NCBI GenBank assembly: GCA_023374025.1
Contig: SIJG01000104.1
Span: forward strand, 329,485 to 393,484
DNA length: 64,000 nt
Reading direction: 5' to 3'
Origin: Heterodera schachtii
Lineage: Eukaryota; Nematoda; Chromadorea; Rhabditida; Heteroderidae
The notes under the pieces are model-generated. The model searched no databases and had not been told where the DNA came from. It worked only from the letters and a program-made list of their open reading frames with translations. This document shows positions 46,001-60,143 of this stretch, piece after piece (within the stretch, counting starts at the first letter, position 1; every line of letters begins with the position of its first letter). The position numbers and the translations under genes were made by a program.

Positions 46001-47960
46001 TAAAATAAGTTTGATAGTCAGCAGATTGTTTGAAAATTTTAATTAATTTTCTAGTTTAATTATTTTAAAAAAATTAAAGTTGTTATTCTAACACTTCTAC
46101 TAGTGAAGGTTTATTATAATTTTATGACATTATTATTAAATATTAAATTCAAGTTTATAAATGTGAATTGAAAATAATTTTTATTAAAAAAAATAATTTC
46201 TACCTCCTGGATTTTTATTTAATTTAAAAAATTAAATAATTTAATTATTAGCCAATTAATAATTTCAAAACGGCTTTTATATTATTTAATTATTTTTTTA
46301 TATAAATATTTTTGTTTATATTTTTTATCCTTTTTATATAAAACAATTTTAAAACTATAATTTGTTAATTTAACTATAATTGGTTCTTGAATTCTCTGCT
46401 TTCCTTTATTAAATATTATATATAAATGGCTTTTTAAATAATTAAAGAAAGAAAGTTTATATTATTTAAATTAAATAAATTTATTTATTCTTTTTAATTT
46501 TCTCGAACCTGAACTCGAAAAAAATTCATAAATTACAAGGAAAACATATTAATTACAAATCTAATAATATGCAAAATCTAATTTATACATTAAAAATTTC
46601 ATCTTTTTATATGTTCAAGAATTTTCACATGTGCTAATTTTGAATTTGCCCTTTTTCTGACTATTTTAAATTTCATTTCAATTTGTTTGGATAAAAATAT
46701 TTTATGTGTTTTAAAATTTGCTTAAAATCACTAAATTTTAATGGTCGATTTTCAAAAAGAGATATTTATTTTCATTTATCTAACATGATAAATATTAATC
46801 TCTTGATTCTTCGCTCCGATATTTATGTCGTTGTGAAACCCAGAAAATGTCCTAAAACTGAAATAAAAACTTTTTTATGAATTTTCAACTTTTTTTGCAT
46901 TTATATTATTATTATTTTAATTTGTTAAATTAATATCCAGAATTTTAAGTAAATTATTTCAGACATATAATATTAACGATTCTGCATTTTGTTTTTTTAA
47001 TTTAGGTTTTAATAAAGTAATGAAATATTTTTGTTTGGCAAAGCTAAATTTGTGTAAAATTTTGTTAAAATATCTTTCAATTTGTAAAATTTTATTATTT
47101 TTTAAAAATTTTAGTTGCTTTATTTATTATTAAATAGTTTTATTTAAATAAAAAATTTTACTTAAGTCCCATGATATCCTGGAATCTAAAATGATTTATT
47201 ATGTTAATATTTTTGGTGCAATTACTTTTTTTTCATTAATATATATATTTAAATTATTATCTGTAATAATTTTAAAAAACAATTATTAAATGGAGATTAA
47301 ATAAATCTCTTGATTGGTATATCGTTCTTTTGGATCAATTTTCCGTTAGATAAATATATGACAAAAACTTTGATTTTTTTAATCTAATTATTATATATTT
47401 ACTATGTTATTATTATCATTATTAATTTATAAAGTATCAGTAATATTTTATTGATTATTCGCTTGTTTTACTAATTTTTTTTATTAATTCAAATTTTTAT
47501 TGAAGCGTATATTTAATAATAAATTATTGTATTAAACATAAATATATACGAATAATGTTTAATTTTTTAAATTTATTATTTTTCACAAAACAAATCGATT
47601 CAAATTTATTGTTAAAGTCATATTTTATAATGAGATTTTTTCCATTTAATTTTCATATTCAATGCTCTCTATTTTCTAAGCAATCTACTTTACCATTAAA
47701 ATAAATATATTTAAAAATATACATTTAAACAAAGAAAAATTAAAGATATAAAATTTTTTTGGATGGTGAACGAGTTCAAATAACTAACAAATCAGTTCAA
47801 ATGTTTTAATTCACCTTTTAAATTAAAAAAAAAAATTAATATTGGTAAAAAAAATTCTAAATAGAAAACAAAGGAATTTGCTATAAAATTTAAAGTCATT
47901 AAAAAAGAGATAACTTATTATATTAAAATTGAAGTCATCCATTTAATATTTAATTTTTTT
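40083..47960. other. AT-rich intergenic DNA, no gene seen
   Basis: A GC-richer unassigned patch lies at 40200-40375 (GAGAGCCCCGGCGGATT, GGAATTCCCCTTTCGATTCC). An (AT)n run is at about 40695-40715. The plus strand is T-rich to about 41.3 kb, A-rich to about 45.9 kb, then T-rich. Another patch at 45890-46005 has TTGACCAGTTTTGACCATGACC-like words. The ORF at 41400-41588 is not convincing. Confidence 0.6.
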
Positions 47961-47965
47961 AAATA

Positions 47966-48483
47966 CACTCAGGTGCAAAAGTATACGGGCAAAGTTTTTT
48001 TTTGCCGTAACTTGGTCAAATGACGGTCAATCTTAATGAATTTGTCATCAAAAAATAGCTCTAATCGAAATCTCAGTTGAACTATTTCGGGATTTTTTGG
48101 AAAAATTCAGTTAAACCGGGTTTTAAACCGGTTCAAAACGGTATAAAAGTGCAAAAAAGGTCCATTTTTTGATTTCAAAAATTAATATCTGGGCTCCCAC
48201 TGAACCGATTCGGACGCGGTTTTCTGCTCTTGTAGAGAATTCAGAGTAGAATCACATATATTTTTCCCATTTTCCCAAAAATTTTTCCCTTTGACTTGCA
48301 GAATGGCATACTTTTTAAACCGGTTTAAAACCCGGTTTAGCAGAATTTTTCCAAAAAATCCCGAAATAGGTCAACTGAGATTTCGATTAAGCTATTTTTT
48401 GATGACAAATTCATTAAGATTGACCGTCACTTGACCAAGTTACGGCAAAAAAAACTTCGCCCGAATACTTTTGCACCTGAGTG
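47966..48483. mobile_element. Tc1/mariner-type MITE with 168-bp terminal inverted repeats
   Basis: 518 bp flanked by TA (47964-47965 and 48484-48485). Arms 47966-48133 and 48316-48483 are reverse complements of each other with only a handful of differences. They begin CACTCAGGTGCAAAAGTATA and contain TTGCCGTAACTTGGTCAA and AAACCGGTTT at the inner edge. The TA duplication and a GTGCAAAAGTAT-style start are typical of Tc1/mariner elements. The central 180 bp have no ORF, so it depends on a transposase elsewhere. The near-complete palindrome could form a long hairpin RNA if transcribed. Confidence 0.9.
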
Positions 48484-51480
48484 TAATATTTTCAAATTAT
48501 ATTTATTTGTTTTATATTTGAACATTATACATTTAATTCATTTTTGATTTTTATTTAAATTTTCTCTAATATTTAATGTCGTTTAAATTTAATAATATAA
48601 TTTCTTTAATTCCCTCTAATGGAGACTCTTTAAAATATTGTCTCATTTAAATTTATGCTTAAAAAAGTTTTTTAAAAGTTTTTTTCGGTATTATTTGTCA
48701 AGTTTTTAATATCTGTTTTTTAAATAAATATTTTTTTTAATAATAATTTTCTCGTATATATAGCTCCGTAATTTCTTTGATGACCAGCTTTAAGTTTATG
48801 ATATGTCGTATTTTCTTTGATTAGTTTGTTTTTGCCGACCTTGAAATGTTACGCTTTGATGGTTTCCATTTTAGGAAATTTTTGATTTGAGTATAAATAA
48901 TATAATGTACACAAATAATTATTATTTTTCAATTAAATGTCTTTCCCTGTAAAAATTGTTAGAAAATTTTTATTTGAAAATTATTAATAGCGTAAATTAA
49001 AGTTAAATTATATTTTTAGAAATTTATTAAATAATTATTTTTCTAGAAAAAAATTTAGAAATTTTGATATAATATTTTTATTCTAAATTTCAAGAAAAAA
49101 TTAATTTTTTTAAATCTTCTTTTAATTTGTTTAAGGTTTAATATCTGTTGTAATTTAAACCTTATTTTTATTTTTTTAAAAACTTCTCTTGGAAATACAA
49201 ATATTATTTTTTTGTATTAAATATTGTAAAAATTCATTAGTAGATAATGTTTTTAATTTGTGAAATTCACGTTCAGTAAAAATCATAGTGATTAGAATAA
49301 TTTATTAAAAGATACGGGTTTCCTTTTATAAATATTCCTGCAATTTTTAAAATTTGAAATTTAACAATAAAAAAATTAGTAAACAATTGTTTTTGAAGTA
49401 CAATAAAAAATAACAAAATGCTACAAAATAAATTTTAGAAAAATTTTTATGAACGCGCAAAGACACCATTCTGCAAGAAATCATATATTATTAAGATGTA
49501 TTTATTATAACCTTTAAAATATTATTTTCAAAACAATCAAAGGGAAAAAAGTTCAATAAAAAAACATTTAAGTTTTACAACTTATAAGTATTTAAATATA
49601 TTAAGGAAAATAAAAGTATAGGATACAAATAAATTAATATAAAAATTCTAAAGCATTTTAAAAAGTCGGTCGATAGTTACATGAACGAAAATCAAACATC
49701 GTGTTACGAATATTCGATTTAATTGTTTCATATTCTAGTTTATATATATATATAACTTAATTACTGAATAAGATTCAGTAACATAATGAATGATCAAATA
49801 AAACACTATTTATTTTCGATTTATCTTGAAGTAAAAATAGAAGAATGAAAATTTTGTGCTGTTAAATTAAAAAAAAGTATTCTGAGAATCAACGACGATT
49901 TGATTTGTCTAATTATTTATAATTTTATAGATAATTAAAAAATAAAATCTATTTTATTATTTGTTTTAAAAGTTGTTATTTCTATTTTTTCAAATAAATT
50001 ATCAGATGAATTAATTGTTCTGAAAAATTATTTAAGGTATAAATAGTATCACATAATCAAAATAAAATTCGTTGGCATATCAACCTTTTCATTCATTTGT
50101 CCACAATTCTTATTTTAATGCCACTATTCGCGGCTATAAATCACTGTTTTTAATTTTCGCTACTAAAAAATACGCTATTATTTTGCATTTTTATTTTATA
50201 ATTATTTGGCCATGGTTTGGGTTTGTAAATTTTTTAACAAAAATGCGAAAAAACAGTTGAAAATTGAATCATTTTAATTTTGACTATTAAATTTTTCTAT
50301 TTATTTTTGTAAAGGTACTGACTAATTTGGCTCCTAAAATATGCATAAAAAACTAAAATTAGGGACAAAAAGGCAAATAAAAATGAATTAACTTACCATT
50401 AAAGGTGCACATGATCATTTTTCTTAAATTAATCTCTTCAACTTAATTTTACCAAATTTATTTTGTTCAAAATTTGATTAACTAGCTTTTACAATTTCTT
50501 TATTTTGAAATTATAACATATTAATTTTCATGTTTGTATTAGTAATTTATTAAAAAAAATTTAATTCAAAATATACTTTTGTTTTTATAATATATTCTAT
50601 TTGATTTTTATTTAGTTACTATGAATATGTCTTTTTTAATTGTAGTGTGCCGTTCCAGATGAATTGCTCCTTAGGATCAATGGCATGTAATTAATAGATC
50701 CTAATTCTGCCAAAATTATTTTTTTATTATTTTATTTCTATTGAAGTTTAATAGTTTAATTGAATTATCTAAAAACAATCAAAATTTAATTTGAAAAACC
50801 TTCATGAGAAAAGATTATCTTTTTTTTCAAATTTATTTTTGTTTTTATATTTTTTTTTACTATTGCATCTTTGAATTTAAGAGATTTTTATTGAACCCTT
50901 GCCATTTTAGCAGCATTGTTAGGTTAATTTTTTATTGTTTTTTAAATATGCGTTTTAACGAATTTTGGTTGTTTTAAATATATATTTATGTATATTCAAA
51001 TTACATTTGTATATTGAATTCCTCTAATCTAATCAAATAATATTTTAATAATTTCTTTAATAAAGAATTAATTACATGCTTATTTTTTTATTGTTGACAT
51101 GCTATTGAAAATTTTCTCGAAAAATTTGTTTTCTTATTCCACCACCCAATAGTGAAATTTTAATTAATATAATTATTAAATTTTAGTTTTAATTTTCATT
51201 TTTTTGTAATTTTTATTTTGCTCATATTTGTTTTGACTAAATTAAATAAAGTTTTTGCTCTGAGGCATTATTATTTTTTTATTTTTTGCATTTATATCTA
51301 TTCAAAAACAATAATAAGCTATCGTTTGTTTATATGAAATATTAGCTTGTTATGCAAAATATAACTCCTTTTTTTTATTCTTTTATTTTTGTATTTTGGG
51401 TATTTGTTTATATCTATCTTTTGTAAAATTAATAATCTGTAATTAAATTATATAGAAATTAATATCACATGTTTAAAATA
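48484..51480. other. AT-rich intergenic DNA, no gene seen
   Basis: T-rich to about 49.1 kb, A-rich about 49.2-49.9 kb, T-rich beyond. The ORF at 50072-50260 is rich in F/I/Y/K and has no recognisable motif. Confidence 0.6.
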
Positions 51481-51489
51481 ATTAATTTT

Positions 51490-51605
51490 TGCTAGGGTAG
51501 GGTACTGACCCTTCGTGGTGATAAAACTCGAGGTCCGGTTTTTCGGGGTCAGCTTGGTCTGACTCGGGGTCAAGCTGGACCGAATCGGTCGGGGTTCATG
51601 TTTTT
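51490..51605. repeat. GC-rich GGGGTCAGCTTGG-type repeat patch
   Basis: Two imperfect direct copies: GGGGTCAGCTTGGTCTGACTC followed by GGGGTCAAGCTGGACCGAATC. The second half also contains inverted GGTC/GACC words. Non-coding and unassigned. Confidence 0.5.
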
Positions 51606-51609
51606 TCAA

Positions 51610-52550
51610 TTTTTGCCTTTCGTCATATAGTCAAAAAGTGAATGTTCAGAAGTAGAGCTAGAAATTATTTCAAAATTATTCAATTGATAATTAGAAATTT
51701 TATATAAAATGTAATAAAAAAAACTTATAATATTTATTCAAATTAAATTTTAAGTGCGACCAACGGGAAATAATCCTAATAAATAAGAGTTTTACGAAAT
51801 GAGATAGAAAACTTCATGCAATGCAACATAATAAAATCCACCAGAAATAAAAAAATTAATAATTTGAAATAATTCAAAATAAATTAACAAAAGCAATATT
51901 CCGAAGGAAAAATCAAAGCTAATTAACATTTAATTTATAGAAAAATTAATTACACAAAAAATATTTTAAATATACCGAGAATCAGCTGCCGTAGAAACAT
52001 TTACGAACACATGAGATTAAAACTTTAAAATAAATAGCAGATAAGAAATTAATTATTTTCAAATTAAAAAATAAAACAAAAAACTAAAAATAAAATTTTA
52101 TTGTATAAATTAAAACCAAAAATGGATTAATCAAAAAGAAATTAATGATATTACTATTCGAAATTTATTAAAATATTTCAAATTGAGAACAGTGATAAAT
52201 TGATAAAAACTCGAAAGTTTATCATTAATAAAGCTGGATTAAAAAATATAAAAACCCTTTAAAACTTGTAAAAAAAATTTATTCATTAAAGTATTGTAAT
52301 AAATTTATTTATATTAAACAAATCTCACATTCATTCGAATAATGTCCTTTAAATATTCATGTGGTTAATCAAATAAATTCAAGATGAAATGAACAGGTTC
52401 TAATCATTTTAGAATATATTAAATTTCTAATAAAGTTTAGAAAATATTTACAACCATAATTAAAAAAGTCATGTAAATTTGTTAATTATTGAAGAAAAAT
52501 TCTCTGGAACATCAGCATAGAAAATAAGTCATTAAATTAAGTATAAATCT
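51610..52550. other. A-rich intergenic DNA, no gene seen
   Basis: A-rich plus strand from about 51.7 kb with no ORF and no clear repeat. Confidence 0.6.
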
Positions 52551-52551
52551 T

Positions 52552-52675
52552 AATTATGAAAATACATAGGTTAAACAATTATCATTTTCGATATTAATTC
52601 AAATAAAAATCTCAATTATGAAAATACATAGGTTAAACAATTATCATTTTCGATATTAATTCAAATAAATCGATT
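52552..52675. repeat. 62-bp tandem duplication
   Basis: Two copies of a unit with AATACATAGGTTAAACAATT starting at 52552 and 52614, essentially identical up to AAATAAA, where they end. Confidence 0.85.
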
Positions 52676-54100
52676 TAGTAAAAAAATATTAATAATTTTA
52701 ATATTGAAAAGTTGAGATTTATTAGTATTATTTTTGTCTATAAAACTTAATCTATTATCTATTAACAAAGCAACTGAAGCGAGAAGAATAATTAATGTCA
52801 ATTGATTATTTCATTAAAACAAGCAAAAGAATTTAAATGTAAAAAATGGAAAGGCAATCAAAAATAATATATGAAAATCGAAAATTTAATCATTTTTTTA
52901 ATTTATGCTTTACAAATTCATAAAATTAAATCAATAATCATTTTTTGGAAACCTCATAAACAACAAAATGAAAAATATGAATTTCAAAAATATCCCGAAT
53001 AAAATTAATTTATTTTAATTATTTTATTCTATTAATAATATAAATATATATTAATTATATCAAATATAATTGTATTCTTAAATTAAAACATCATTTTATT
53101 AAAATATTGTCACCAAAATGAACAACAAATCAGGAGACATTGTACAAGAGAAAAATGTGATTATATATTTATATTTTAATTAACTTACACAAATGTCATG
53201 GAAAGTGAAAGATACAAAATTAAGTGCTAAGAATTTTTCTTTGATTTGCTCTAGGCCAAACCAATAATTATATTTTTGTTCTATCTTAATATATCCACAT
53301 TATTTTTTTTATAATTATGATTTATATTGCTTTTTCTTAAGTATTTATAAAAGGTTTTTGTTTTTTGGTAACAGTAAATACTTTTAAGCATCAATTTTTT
53401 ATTCATTTAAACTTTCATTTAATATATATATGGTTTAAAAATTGTTATTTAAATAAATTTTTATTTTATTTTCGAATAAAGCTTAATTCTTATTGGTGAA
53501 AGTGATAAGTTTGAAATTTCTGTCTTTTTTTGAAGTTTCGTGTGATGATGCAAATAAATATTTTCTATCCTAAAGATTATGTTTTTTAAAATACATTAAT
53601 GATCATTTACCAAATATTTAAAACATTATGTTAGAATGCTTTTAGTAAATCTGATTTAACATTACATTTTAATATGCTAATTGTTTTCTTTAATGTAATT
53701 AAGACCATTTTTGTTATAATAAAATTCTTTCGACTTGATTTAAAATTAATCTAATTTTCCACTTAATTATTTATCGTATTAACTAAATATTTCAATTTTC
53801 GTTTTTTACCAAATTGGCCATTTTTCTCTCTTTTTTGCTCTAAAAAAGTGACACTTTTTAGACACCCAAATATTTTTTTCTGTCACTTTTATTAATTATA
53901 TTATTTCAAAAATGCCTTTCTTTATATTCTGGTTTATGCTCGTTAATTATGTTATTAAATTTATTTTTATATTTCATTACTGAATTTAATTCTTTAATAA
54001 TAGTTTTGCTTTGCTTTAATTTTGTTCCATATATATTCAAAAAAGTGGTTATTCTTATACTACATAAAGAAAAAATATTTTCAAAAATATAAAAAAATTT
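52676..54100. other. AT-rich intergenic DNA, no gene seen
   Basis: A-rich to about 53.2 kb then T-rich. A short pair of TGACAC/GTCACT-containing words flanks TTTTTAGACACCC near 53850. No gene. Confidence 0.6.
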
Positions 54101-54103
54101 CTT

Positions 54104-54191
54104 TATTTTTTATTCTCAGAATTTGAATTTTTGGGTTAAATATGTATTATTTTTTATTCTCAGAATTTGAATTTTTGGGTTAAATATGTAT
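54104..54191. repeat. 44-bp tandem duplication
   Basis: Unit containing ATTCTCAGAATTTGAATTTT present twice (54104-54147, 54148-54191) with no visible difference. Confidence 0.85.
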
Positions 54192-56569
54192 CAAAGTTTT
54201 GATTATTGATTAAATGATAAGTAGTTCGCTTTATATTTTTATCTCTGTTATATTCATATTTTTAATCTATTAAATTTTATTCAAATTATTTGGAATATCG
54301 TTTATGTAATTAGATCACAGATTATAACTTTTGAATTTTATTTTTTGTTTAAATGCCAAAATAATTTATTTTATTATTGTTTGACTATTATTTCCTTTTT
54401 CTCCATTAGTATGTCCATCTTTTTATTAATATATTTTGTACATTTTTTAATAATTTTTCCTGGTGCAATGGTCGTTCTTCTTTTGGCCTATCGCTTTTCC
54501 ATTTCATTAGTCAGGTTAACTTTTTTTTAATTAAAAAATTTTAAGCATAAAACATAATAAAGTTAGCTTAAAATTTTAATGATTTAATAAAAATTTTAAG
54601 TAAATTTCTAAACGCTAAAATTAATATATTTGTTTTATTATTTTACATATTAATTTTTTTTATTATAAAGTTTTGCTTTAAAAAAATTATAAAAATTGAA
54701 ATTTTCTTATTTTAAACATAGATTAATCATTTTAATATTTTTGTTGGGAAGGAAAAAGTTTGATATTTAATTTTTCCAATAATTTTTTTATGTAAGGATT
54801 TAATTTTAATTTATTTAATTTAATAATTAGAGAATGTATTATAATAATTATTTCTTCAAAATAATATAGAATTTCATGAAAATTTATTTGTTTCCTTATG
54901 AAATTAAGAAACATTATTAATTTTTATTTTTTAATTAATTTTTAAGATCAAGCCCAATATTCTGGTTTTCTGGTAGATTTCGTACTTCGTCATTTAATAA
55001 ATTCATCGATAATATTCCGTTTTGGGTTTACATTTTTATAAGCATTTGGGCGCAGAAAGAATTAAAAGAATTTAGTTTCTTAAATTAGATTATTAAGTTA
55101 TTATGTAATGATTCAATGATATAATAGTATAATAAAGCAAAAAAACAAATAACAATATTATTTAAAATATTGTTTGCTTTAATAAAAAATACTATTTATT
55201 TTATTAATTTGATTATTTAAATTTATATCTAATTAATATTACGGCCCATGCTTATAAAAAGGCCTCATTAGCATTTTAAAACAAATGCATTCTTTTCAAA
55301 TTTTTATTAAAAATATTTTTAATTAAAATTTATTTATTTTTATAAATTATTCTTTTTTTCAATAATCTTGCAGTTCTCACCGTTTTATTTCCCAGGTTAA
55401 ATTGAATTTTTGTATTTACATATTCGTTTTCTTTTTGTATGACTAATGATTTTTTAATTCTATATTGTGTAATTTTATCTTATAAAGTTCAATAATGAAT
55501 TTTAATATGGAAATTGAATTTTTGGGTTTATATGAGCAGGAACATCGTATTAAATTTTACTGGGTTAATATGCAATAATATATTTAATAATCTTCGAATT
55601 GCGAATAATTAAATTCTATTTTCTTAAAAAGAATTTTTTACTTTTATCTTTTTAATTGTATTATTTTTTATTTTGTTTTTTTTTTACACGGATAATGAAA
55701 AAATATAATATGTTTACCATTTTATTGATTTTTTTCTTTGTATTTTGAATAAATTTTTTAAAAATGTTCATTTTTGATTCCAAATGCTGTTTTTTTATAA
55801 ATTAACTTGCTAAGGATGTCTGAAAAGGTGGTTGATGCTGTTGAGAATTTTTTGTTAGAGTATATTAGGTAAATTCAATAATTATATTTATGATGTCTTA
55901 ATTTATCTATAATTTTTTTATAATAAATATTCTTCTTTTTAAAATTGTTTTGTCAAAAAAAAACATATAATAATAATAATAGTTTATCAATACGTGGATT
56001 TTGCATACATAGAAGATTTCTAAATTGTCAATATTTTTGTTTTAAATAGTTCTTATAATGAGAAAGATTTAATTTATAATTTGATTCATTTTTAATAAAT
56101 TCTTTATAAAATTCAATATTCTTATGAGCCTAGTTAAATTGTAATTTGTGATTTAATTTTTTTATTTTTCATGAAAAAGCTAAAATATTTATTTTTGCTT
56201 GATATATAAGAAAATTCGTAGAATGGTTTAGATGGAATTATTCCCATAGATTTATGAAAATATATTCGAAAATTTAGTTATTAAATTTGTTATATTTTCG
56301 ATATTAAATATATTGTTTTTTATAAATATTTTTGCTTAATTTTTAGCGGAAGAATTTAATTTTTAATTGAAAATTGAAATTATCACCAATTATATCACGA
56401 TTAGCGAATTAATTAATATATTATATTTGTTTGTTTTTTTATGCAATTTATTCAAAACTTTTTTATAAAAATTATCTTTATTTTGCTTTTATGAATTAAT
56501 TCATTTTGATAATTGATCATAGCAAGTATAATTTATTAAATGATAAGAGTAAATATAATTCAGTAAGTT
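54192..56569. other. AT-rich intergenic DNA, no gene seen
   Basis: T-rich. The ORF at 54345-54530 is short and hydrophobic (FYYCLTIISFFSISMSIFLL), as random T-rich sequence is on this strand, and no start context or exon signals support it. Confidence 0.55.
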
Positions 56570-56577
56570 AGTATTAG

Positions 56578-57021
56578 GGCTCCCGGACTTTTGGACAGTA
56601 AAACATAAAAACAATAATTTTTATTCAAATAAATTATATTGCTTGTCAGTTTTACTAGATTTATTTTAATAACATACTAATATGTCTTGATAAGTCATTA
56701 TTACTAGGGATACGGTTTTTATATTTTTTTATATAGAAAAGTTTCAGAAAAATACACCCATAAGAATCGGGCACTAAAATTTTAAAAATACACATATAAA
56801 ATAATGAAAAATTTTCACAAAAATTCATCTCTAAAATTTATTTATTTATTTTCTTTTTGATTATTAAAAATTATTTATCTCAATACTAATTTGGCTTAAT
56901 TCTTTTGATTTTTGATAGGTTTTACAATTTATAACCCCTATATTTGAAACTTAATTACTTTTTACTGTCGAAAAGTCCCCTCCTGAAATTTATAATATTT
57001 CTGTCGAAAAGTCAAGCGCCA
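56578..57021. mobile_element. Decayed MITE with 8-bp target duplication
   Basis: Perfect 8-bp direct repeats AGTATTAG flank the element (56570-56577 and 57022-57029). Near the left end is GACTTTTGGACAGTAAAA. The reverse complement of the right end reads GACTTTTCGACAG, and a second inverted copy lies near 56965. The outermost eight bases match poorly, so the ends are eroded or the family has subterminal repeats. Internal TACACCCATAAGAATCGG links it to the dispersed repeat also present in the 4.6-kb MITE and at 13.3 kb. 8-bp duplications point to a hAT-like mobiliser (inference). Confidence 0.55.
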
Positions 57022-57029
57022 AGTATTAG

Positions 57030-59985
57030 AACTAAATTCTATTTTTCAAAATTAATGGTCGCCAAATTTATGATTACGTTTTGTGTTTGCAAAAACAATA
57101 AATATCATTTCTAAAAAATAAATGTTTACTAGCAATTAATAAAAAATAAAAACCAGGTTTTGAACAATCATTTCTTATTAAAATGAGGAAAACAAAAGTC
57201 TGTTTAATTTAAGGGTATTTAGCATTTCTCATATTAAAATATAATAATTTTTAAGTATTTTATTACTTCTTTTTTCAAAATATTACTTTTAAATAATATT
57301 TCCAGTATGTTTTTCGTGTTTTTTTTATTTCAAATCATATTCAGCCGTCCATCTAGTTACACTACATTGAAGTTGATCTTTAATAATAACTTTTATTCTT
57401 TCTCATTTTAAATGTTTTTGTTTTTTTATTAAGAATTTATTCAATTAAATTGGCTTTAGTAATTAAAAAAAATTCCATCTCATCTTTTTTTCCGAACAAT
57501 TTTATAGATTTTTATTTTCTATCTATATTTTTATTAATTTTTTAGCAGTGTCTTTCTTCTATTAACCGTATTACGAATTTTTATTTTAAATTTAAATCAT
57601 GTTTATTTGTTCTCATTTTTTTGTTTATGTCTTAATCCGGGTCAGGGGTCATCGAAATTTCGTGTCGTTCGAACCGTCCTCTATTATATCTCTTCGCTTT
57701 ATGATAAATAAAATTAAACTTATAAAACTTTATTTTTTTAAGTTTCTTAATCCTTTGGCATTTTTTATTTTATCTTCATCTCTAAAATCTCATGGTCTCG
57801 TGCACGATGATTCGCTTTGACAGTATGATTTATTAGAATTTAAAAAGTAATTAGTATTTGAAGATTATTTTGTTTGTTCAAATTGCTTCCATTTAAAGTG
57901 TTTATTACTATTACTATGTAATTATTATATTGCTTCGTTTTATGATAAGTTTATGTAAATCAAAATATCTGTTAATTTTTAATTGGTCATCATTTCAACA
58001 TACTTTTTGGTATTGGTTCAACGTAATCTCTTTAATTAATATGATGTTTCTCAAGCTGGACCTCCGCAATTTTCGTCTTTTTTTTATTTGAAATTCTCTC
58101 ATTTTTATATATACTTTTCTCATTTGCATTAAAAATAATGTAATATAAATTCAAGCCATTTGTGCATTAAAATACATTTGAATTGGTTTCAGGATTAAAA
58201 TAAGCATTTTTTGAGGTGCGGGATTCCGCGAGATTAATCCCGCAAAACCCGCATTTAAAATTTGAATATTTTGGAAAATTTGACCAATCCTCCAAAATCC
58301 AGCAAAGTTGCAATATCGGTTTTTCTCGATTTTTCTTCGAAAACACAAAAAGAAAGTGTTTTGCTGCTATTTAAAGTTTTTATCAAAATGTTTGTTTTAT
58401 TTAATATATTTAATTTATTGAATTTTTGGTAAAGTTTTAATTAAGAATTTATTTATTTAAAATTGGCTTTCTAATTAAAATATTTCAAGTGACTCACTTT
58501 TTTTTATCAAATTTTATAAATTTTTGTTTTATATTCATATTTTTAATAAAATTTTTATTATTTAGCAGTCTATTTATTCAATTAAAAATTATGTAAAAAT
58601 TCGGAATTGGAAAACAATTATAAAAATTGAGATTTTATAATTTATTTGAATTTTCTTTGATATTGTTTATTTTAGGTCCAATTAAATTTTAATTATAATG
58701 TTCACTAATGGTTTGCATTTAATTAGTTTTAAATTAATTTAAAAATTGGCAACTTCTTCATTTCTGGTTTCCCAAAATTCAATTTGTCTTTTACACAAAT
58801 TATCGTTTCTTTTTTCGTTCTTTTGATATTTTGAATGTTACCATTTGATTTTTTTAAACGGAATAATTCTTTTTTACTTCATTCATTTGCCTGAAATTAA
58901 TGGAGTCTTTAATTTTTTATTAAATATATTTAAAAATGTTTTTTTTTAATTTAATAACTATTATCCAATTTGTCATTGTGAATTTTTAAATTATTATTTT
59001 TTTGATATTTATTCCCTTGATGTATTTCCTTTTTAAGTTTTGTCTGTTTTCAAACCCGAAAGAATAAATTTGTATGAAATTAATGAAACATTAATATAAT
59101 CAGAATGATCTTTTATTGTTTTAAAAATAATAGGTATAAATAATAGAAAGTTTTAATTGATAATTTTTTTATTAAATTCTTTTTATTTTCTCATTAAGTT
59201 ATTATTTTTACATTAATTAAGTATAAAATGCTTTTAAAAATAAATCAAAAATGCTCATTGTTAGCTCAAAAATCTTTTTGCTCGTTTTTGGTGTAAGGAT
59301 TAATTCATTTTTAATCGTTCTTTATTTTACGTGATAAATATTATACTAACAGATAATATTTAATTCCTATATGATAAATTTAGCGAAGTTGTCAATTTAA
59401 TTACTGACATAAAAATTATTTAAATTGACTAATGTAATTTTATTTTGCTATTTCCTATAATTTTAAACTTTAATTGTTTTAAAATATTTATTTTCTATTC
59501 ATTTTCGTTATGCTTTTTATTAAGATTGGTGTTGATTTATTCAGGCTTTCTTTGACAATACATTTTTACTTTTTTAATCATGTCAAGAAATTCTCAATCT
59601 GCTGTATGATTTGGTCCTTGTACTCTTTAGTAATAACTTTCTCTATGTAATTATTTTTTCATTTATAAACGCTTAAATATTTTTTTTATTTAAATCAGGT
59701 TCAATGTTTTAATTTAGCTCTGTTAATAATTTTTGTTGCAAATTAAATTAATTTATTGGTCAAATTTATTTATAAATTGTTGACTTTTGATTTTGTTTCA
59801 GTGTCTTTATGTGCTTTAATAAATTTTTACTACTTATTAAATTTCATTTTTTATTCAGCATTTTAACTATTTGAATTTTTTCATAATTAATTGCCAGAAT
59901 ATTTTATTTATTTTTTTCAAGAATTTAATTTATTTTTTCGCCAATGCGGCATTTTTCCAAATTTTATGTGAACCAAATGACTATA
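57030..59985. other. AT-rich intergenic DNA; a few GC-richer spots
   Basis: 57630-57680 (CGGGTCAGGGGTCATCGAAA) and 57785-57820 are GC-richer but do not fold as a tRNA and give no recognised protein. 58195-58260 has GCGGGATTCCGCGAGATTAA with repeated CCCGC words. No gene is claimed. Confidence 0.55.
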
Positions 59986-60115
59986 GGGTCATAGAACAAA
60001 TATAGGGTAAATATCCATCATAGGTCCCAGATTCAAAATTGCATAAAAACACTTTTATAGATTTTCTTAGGTGCAGAAAACGCCTAAACCGTCAAAAAAA
60101 CTGCGCGGCAAAGCA

Positions 60116-60143
60116 TTTAAACCGGTTTTTGAACCGGTTTAAA
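60116..60143. other. Perfect 12-bp-stem hairpin
   Basis: TTTAAACCGGTT (60116-60127) and AACCGGTTTAAA (60132-60143) around TTTG. The same AAACCGGTTT word forms the inner edge of the MITE arms at 48.1 and 48.3 kb. Confidence 0.8.

Noticed and set aside
57630..57680. tRNA-like GGTTCGAA box
   Set aside because: The flanking bases do not form a T-arm or acceptor stem.
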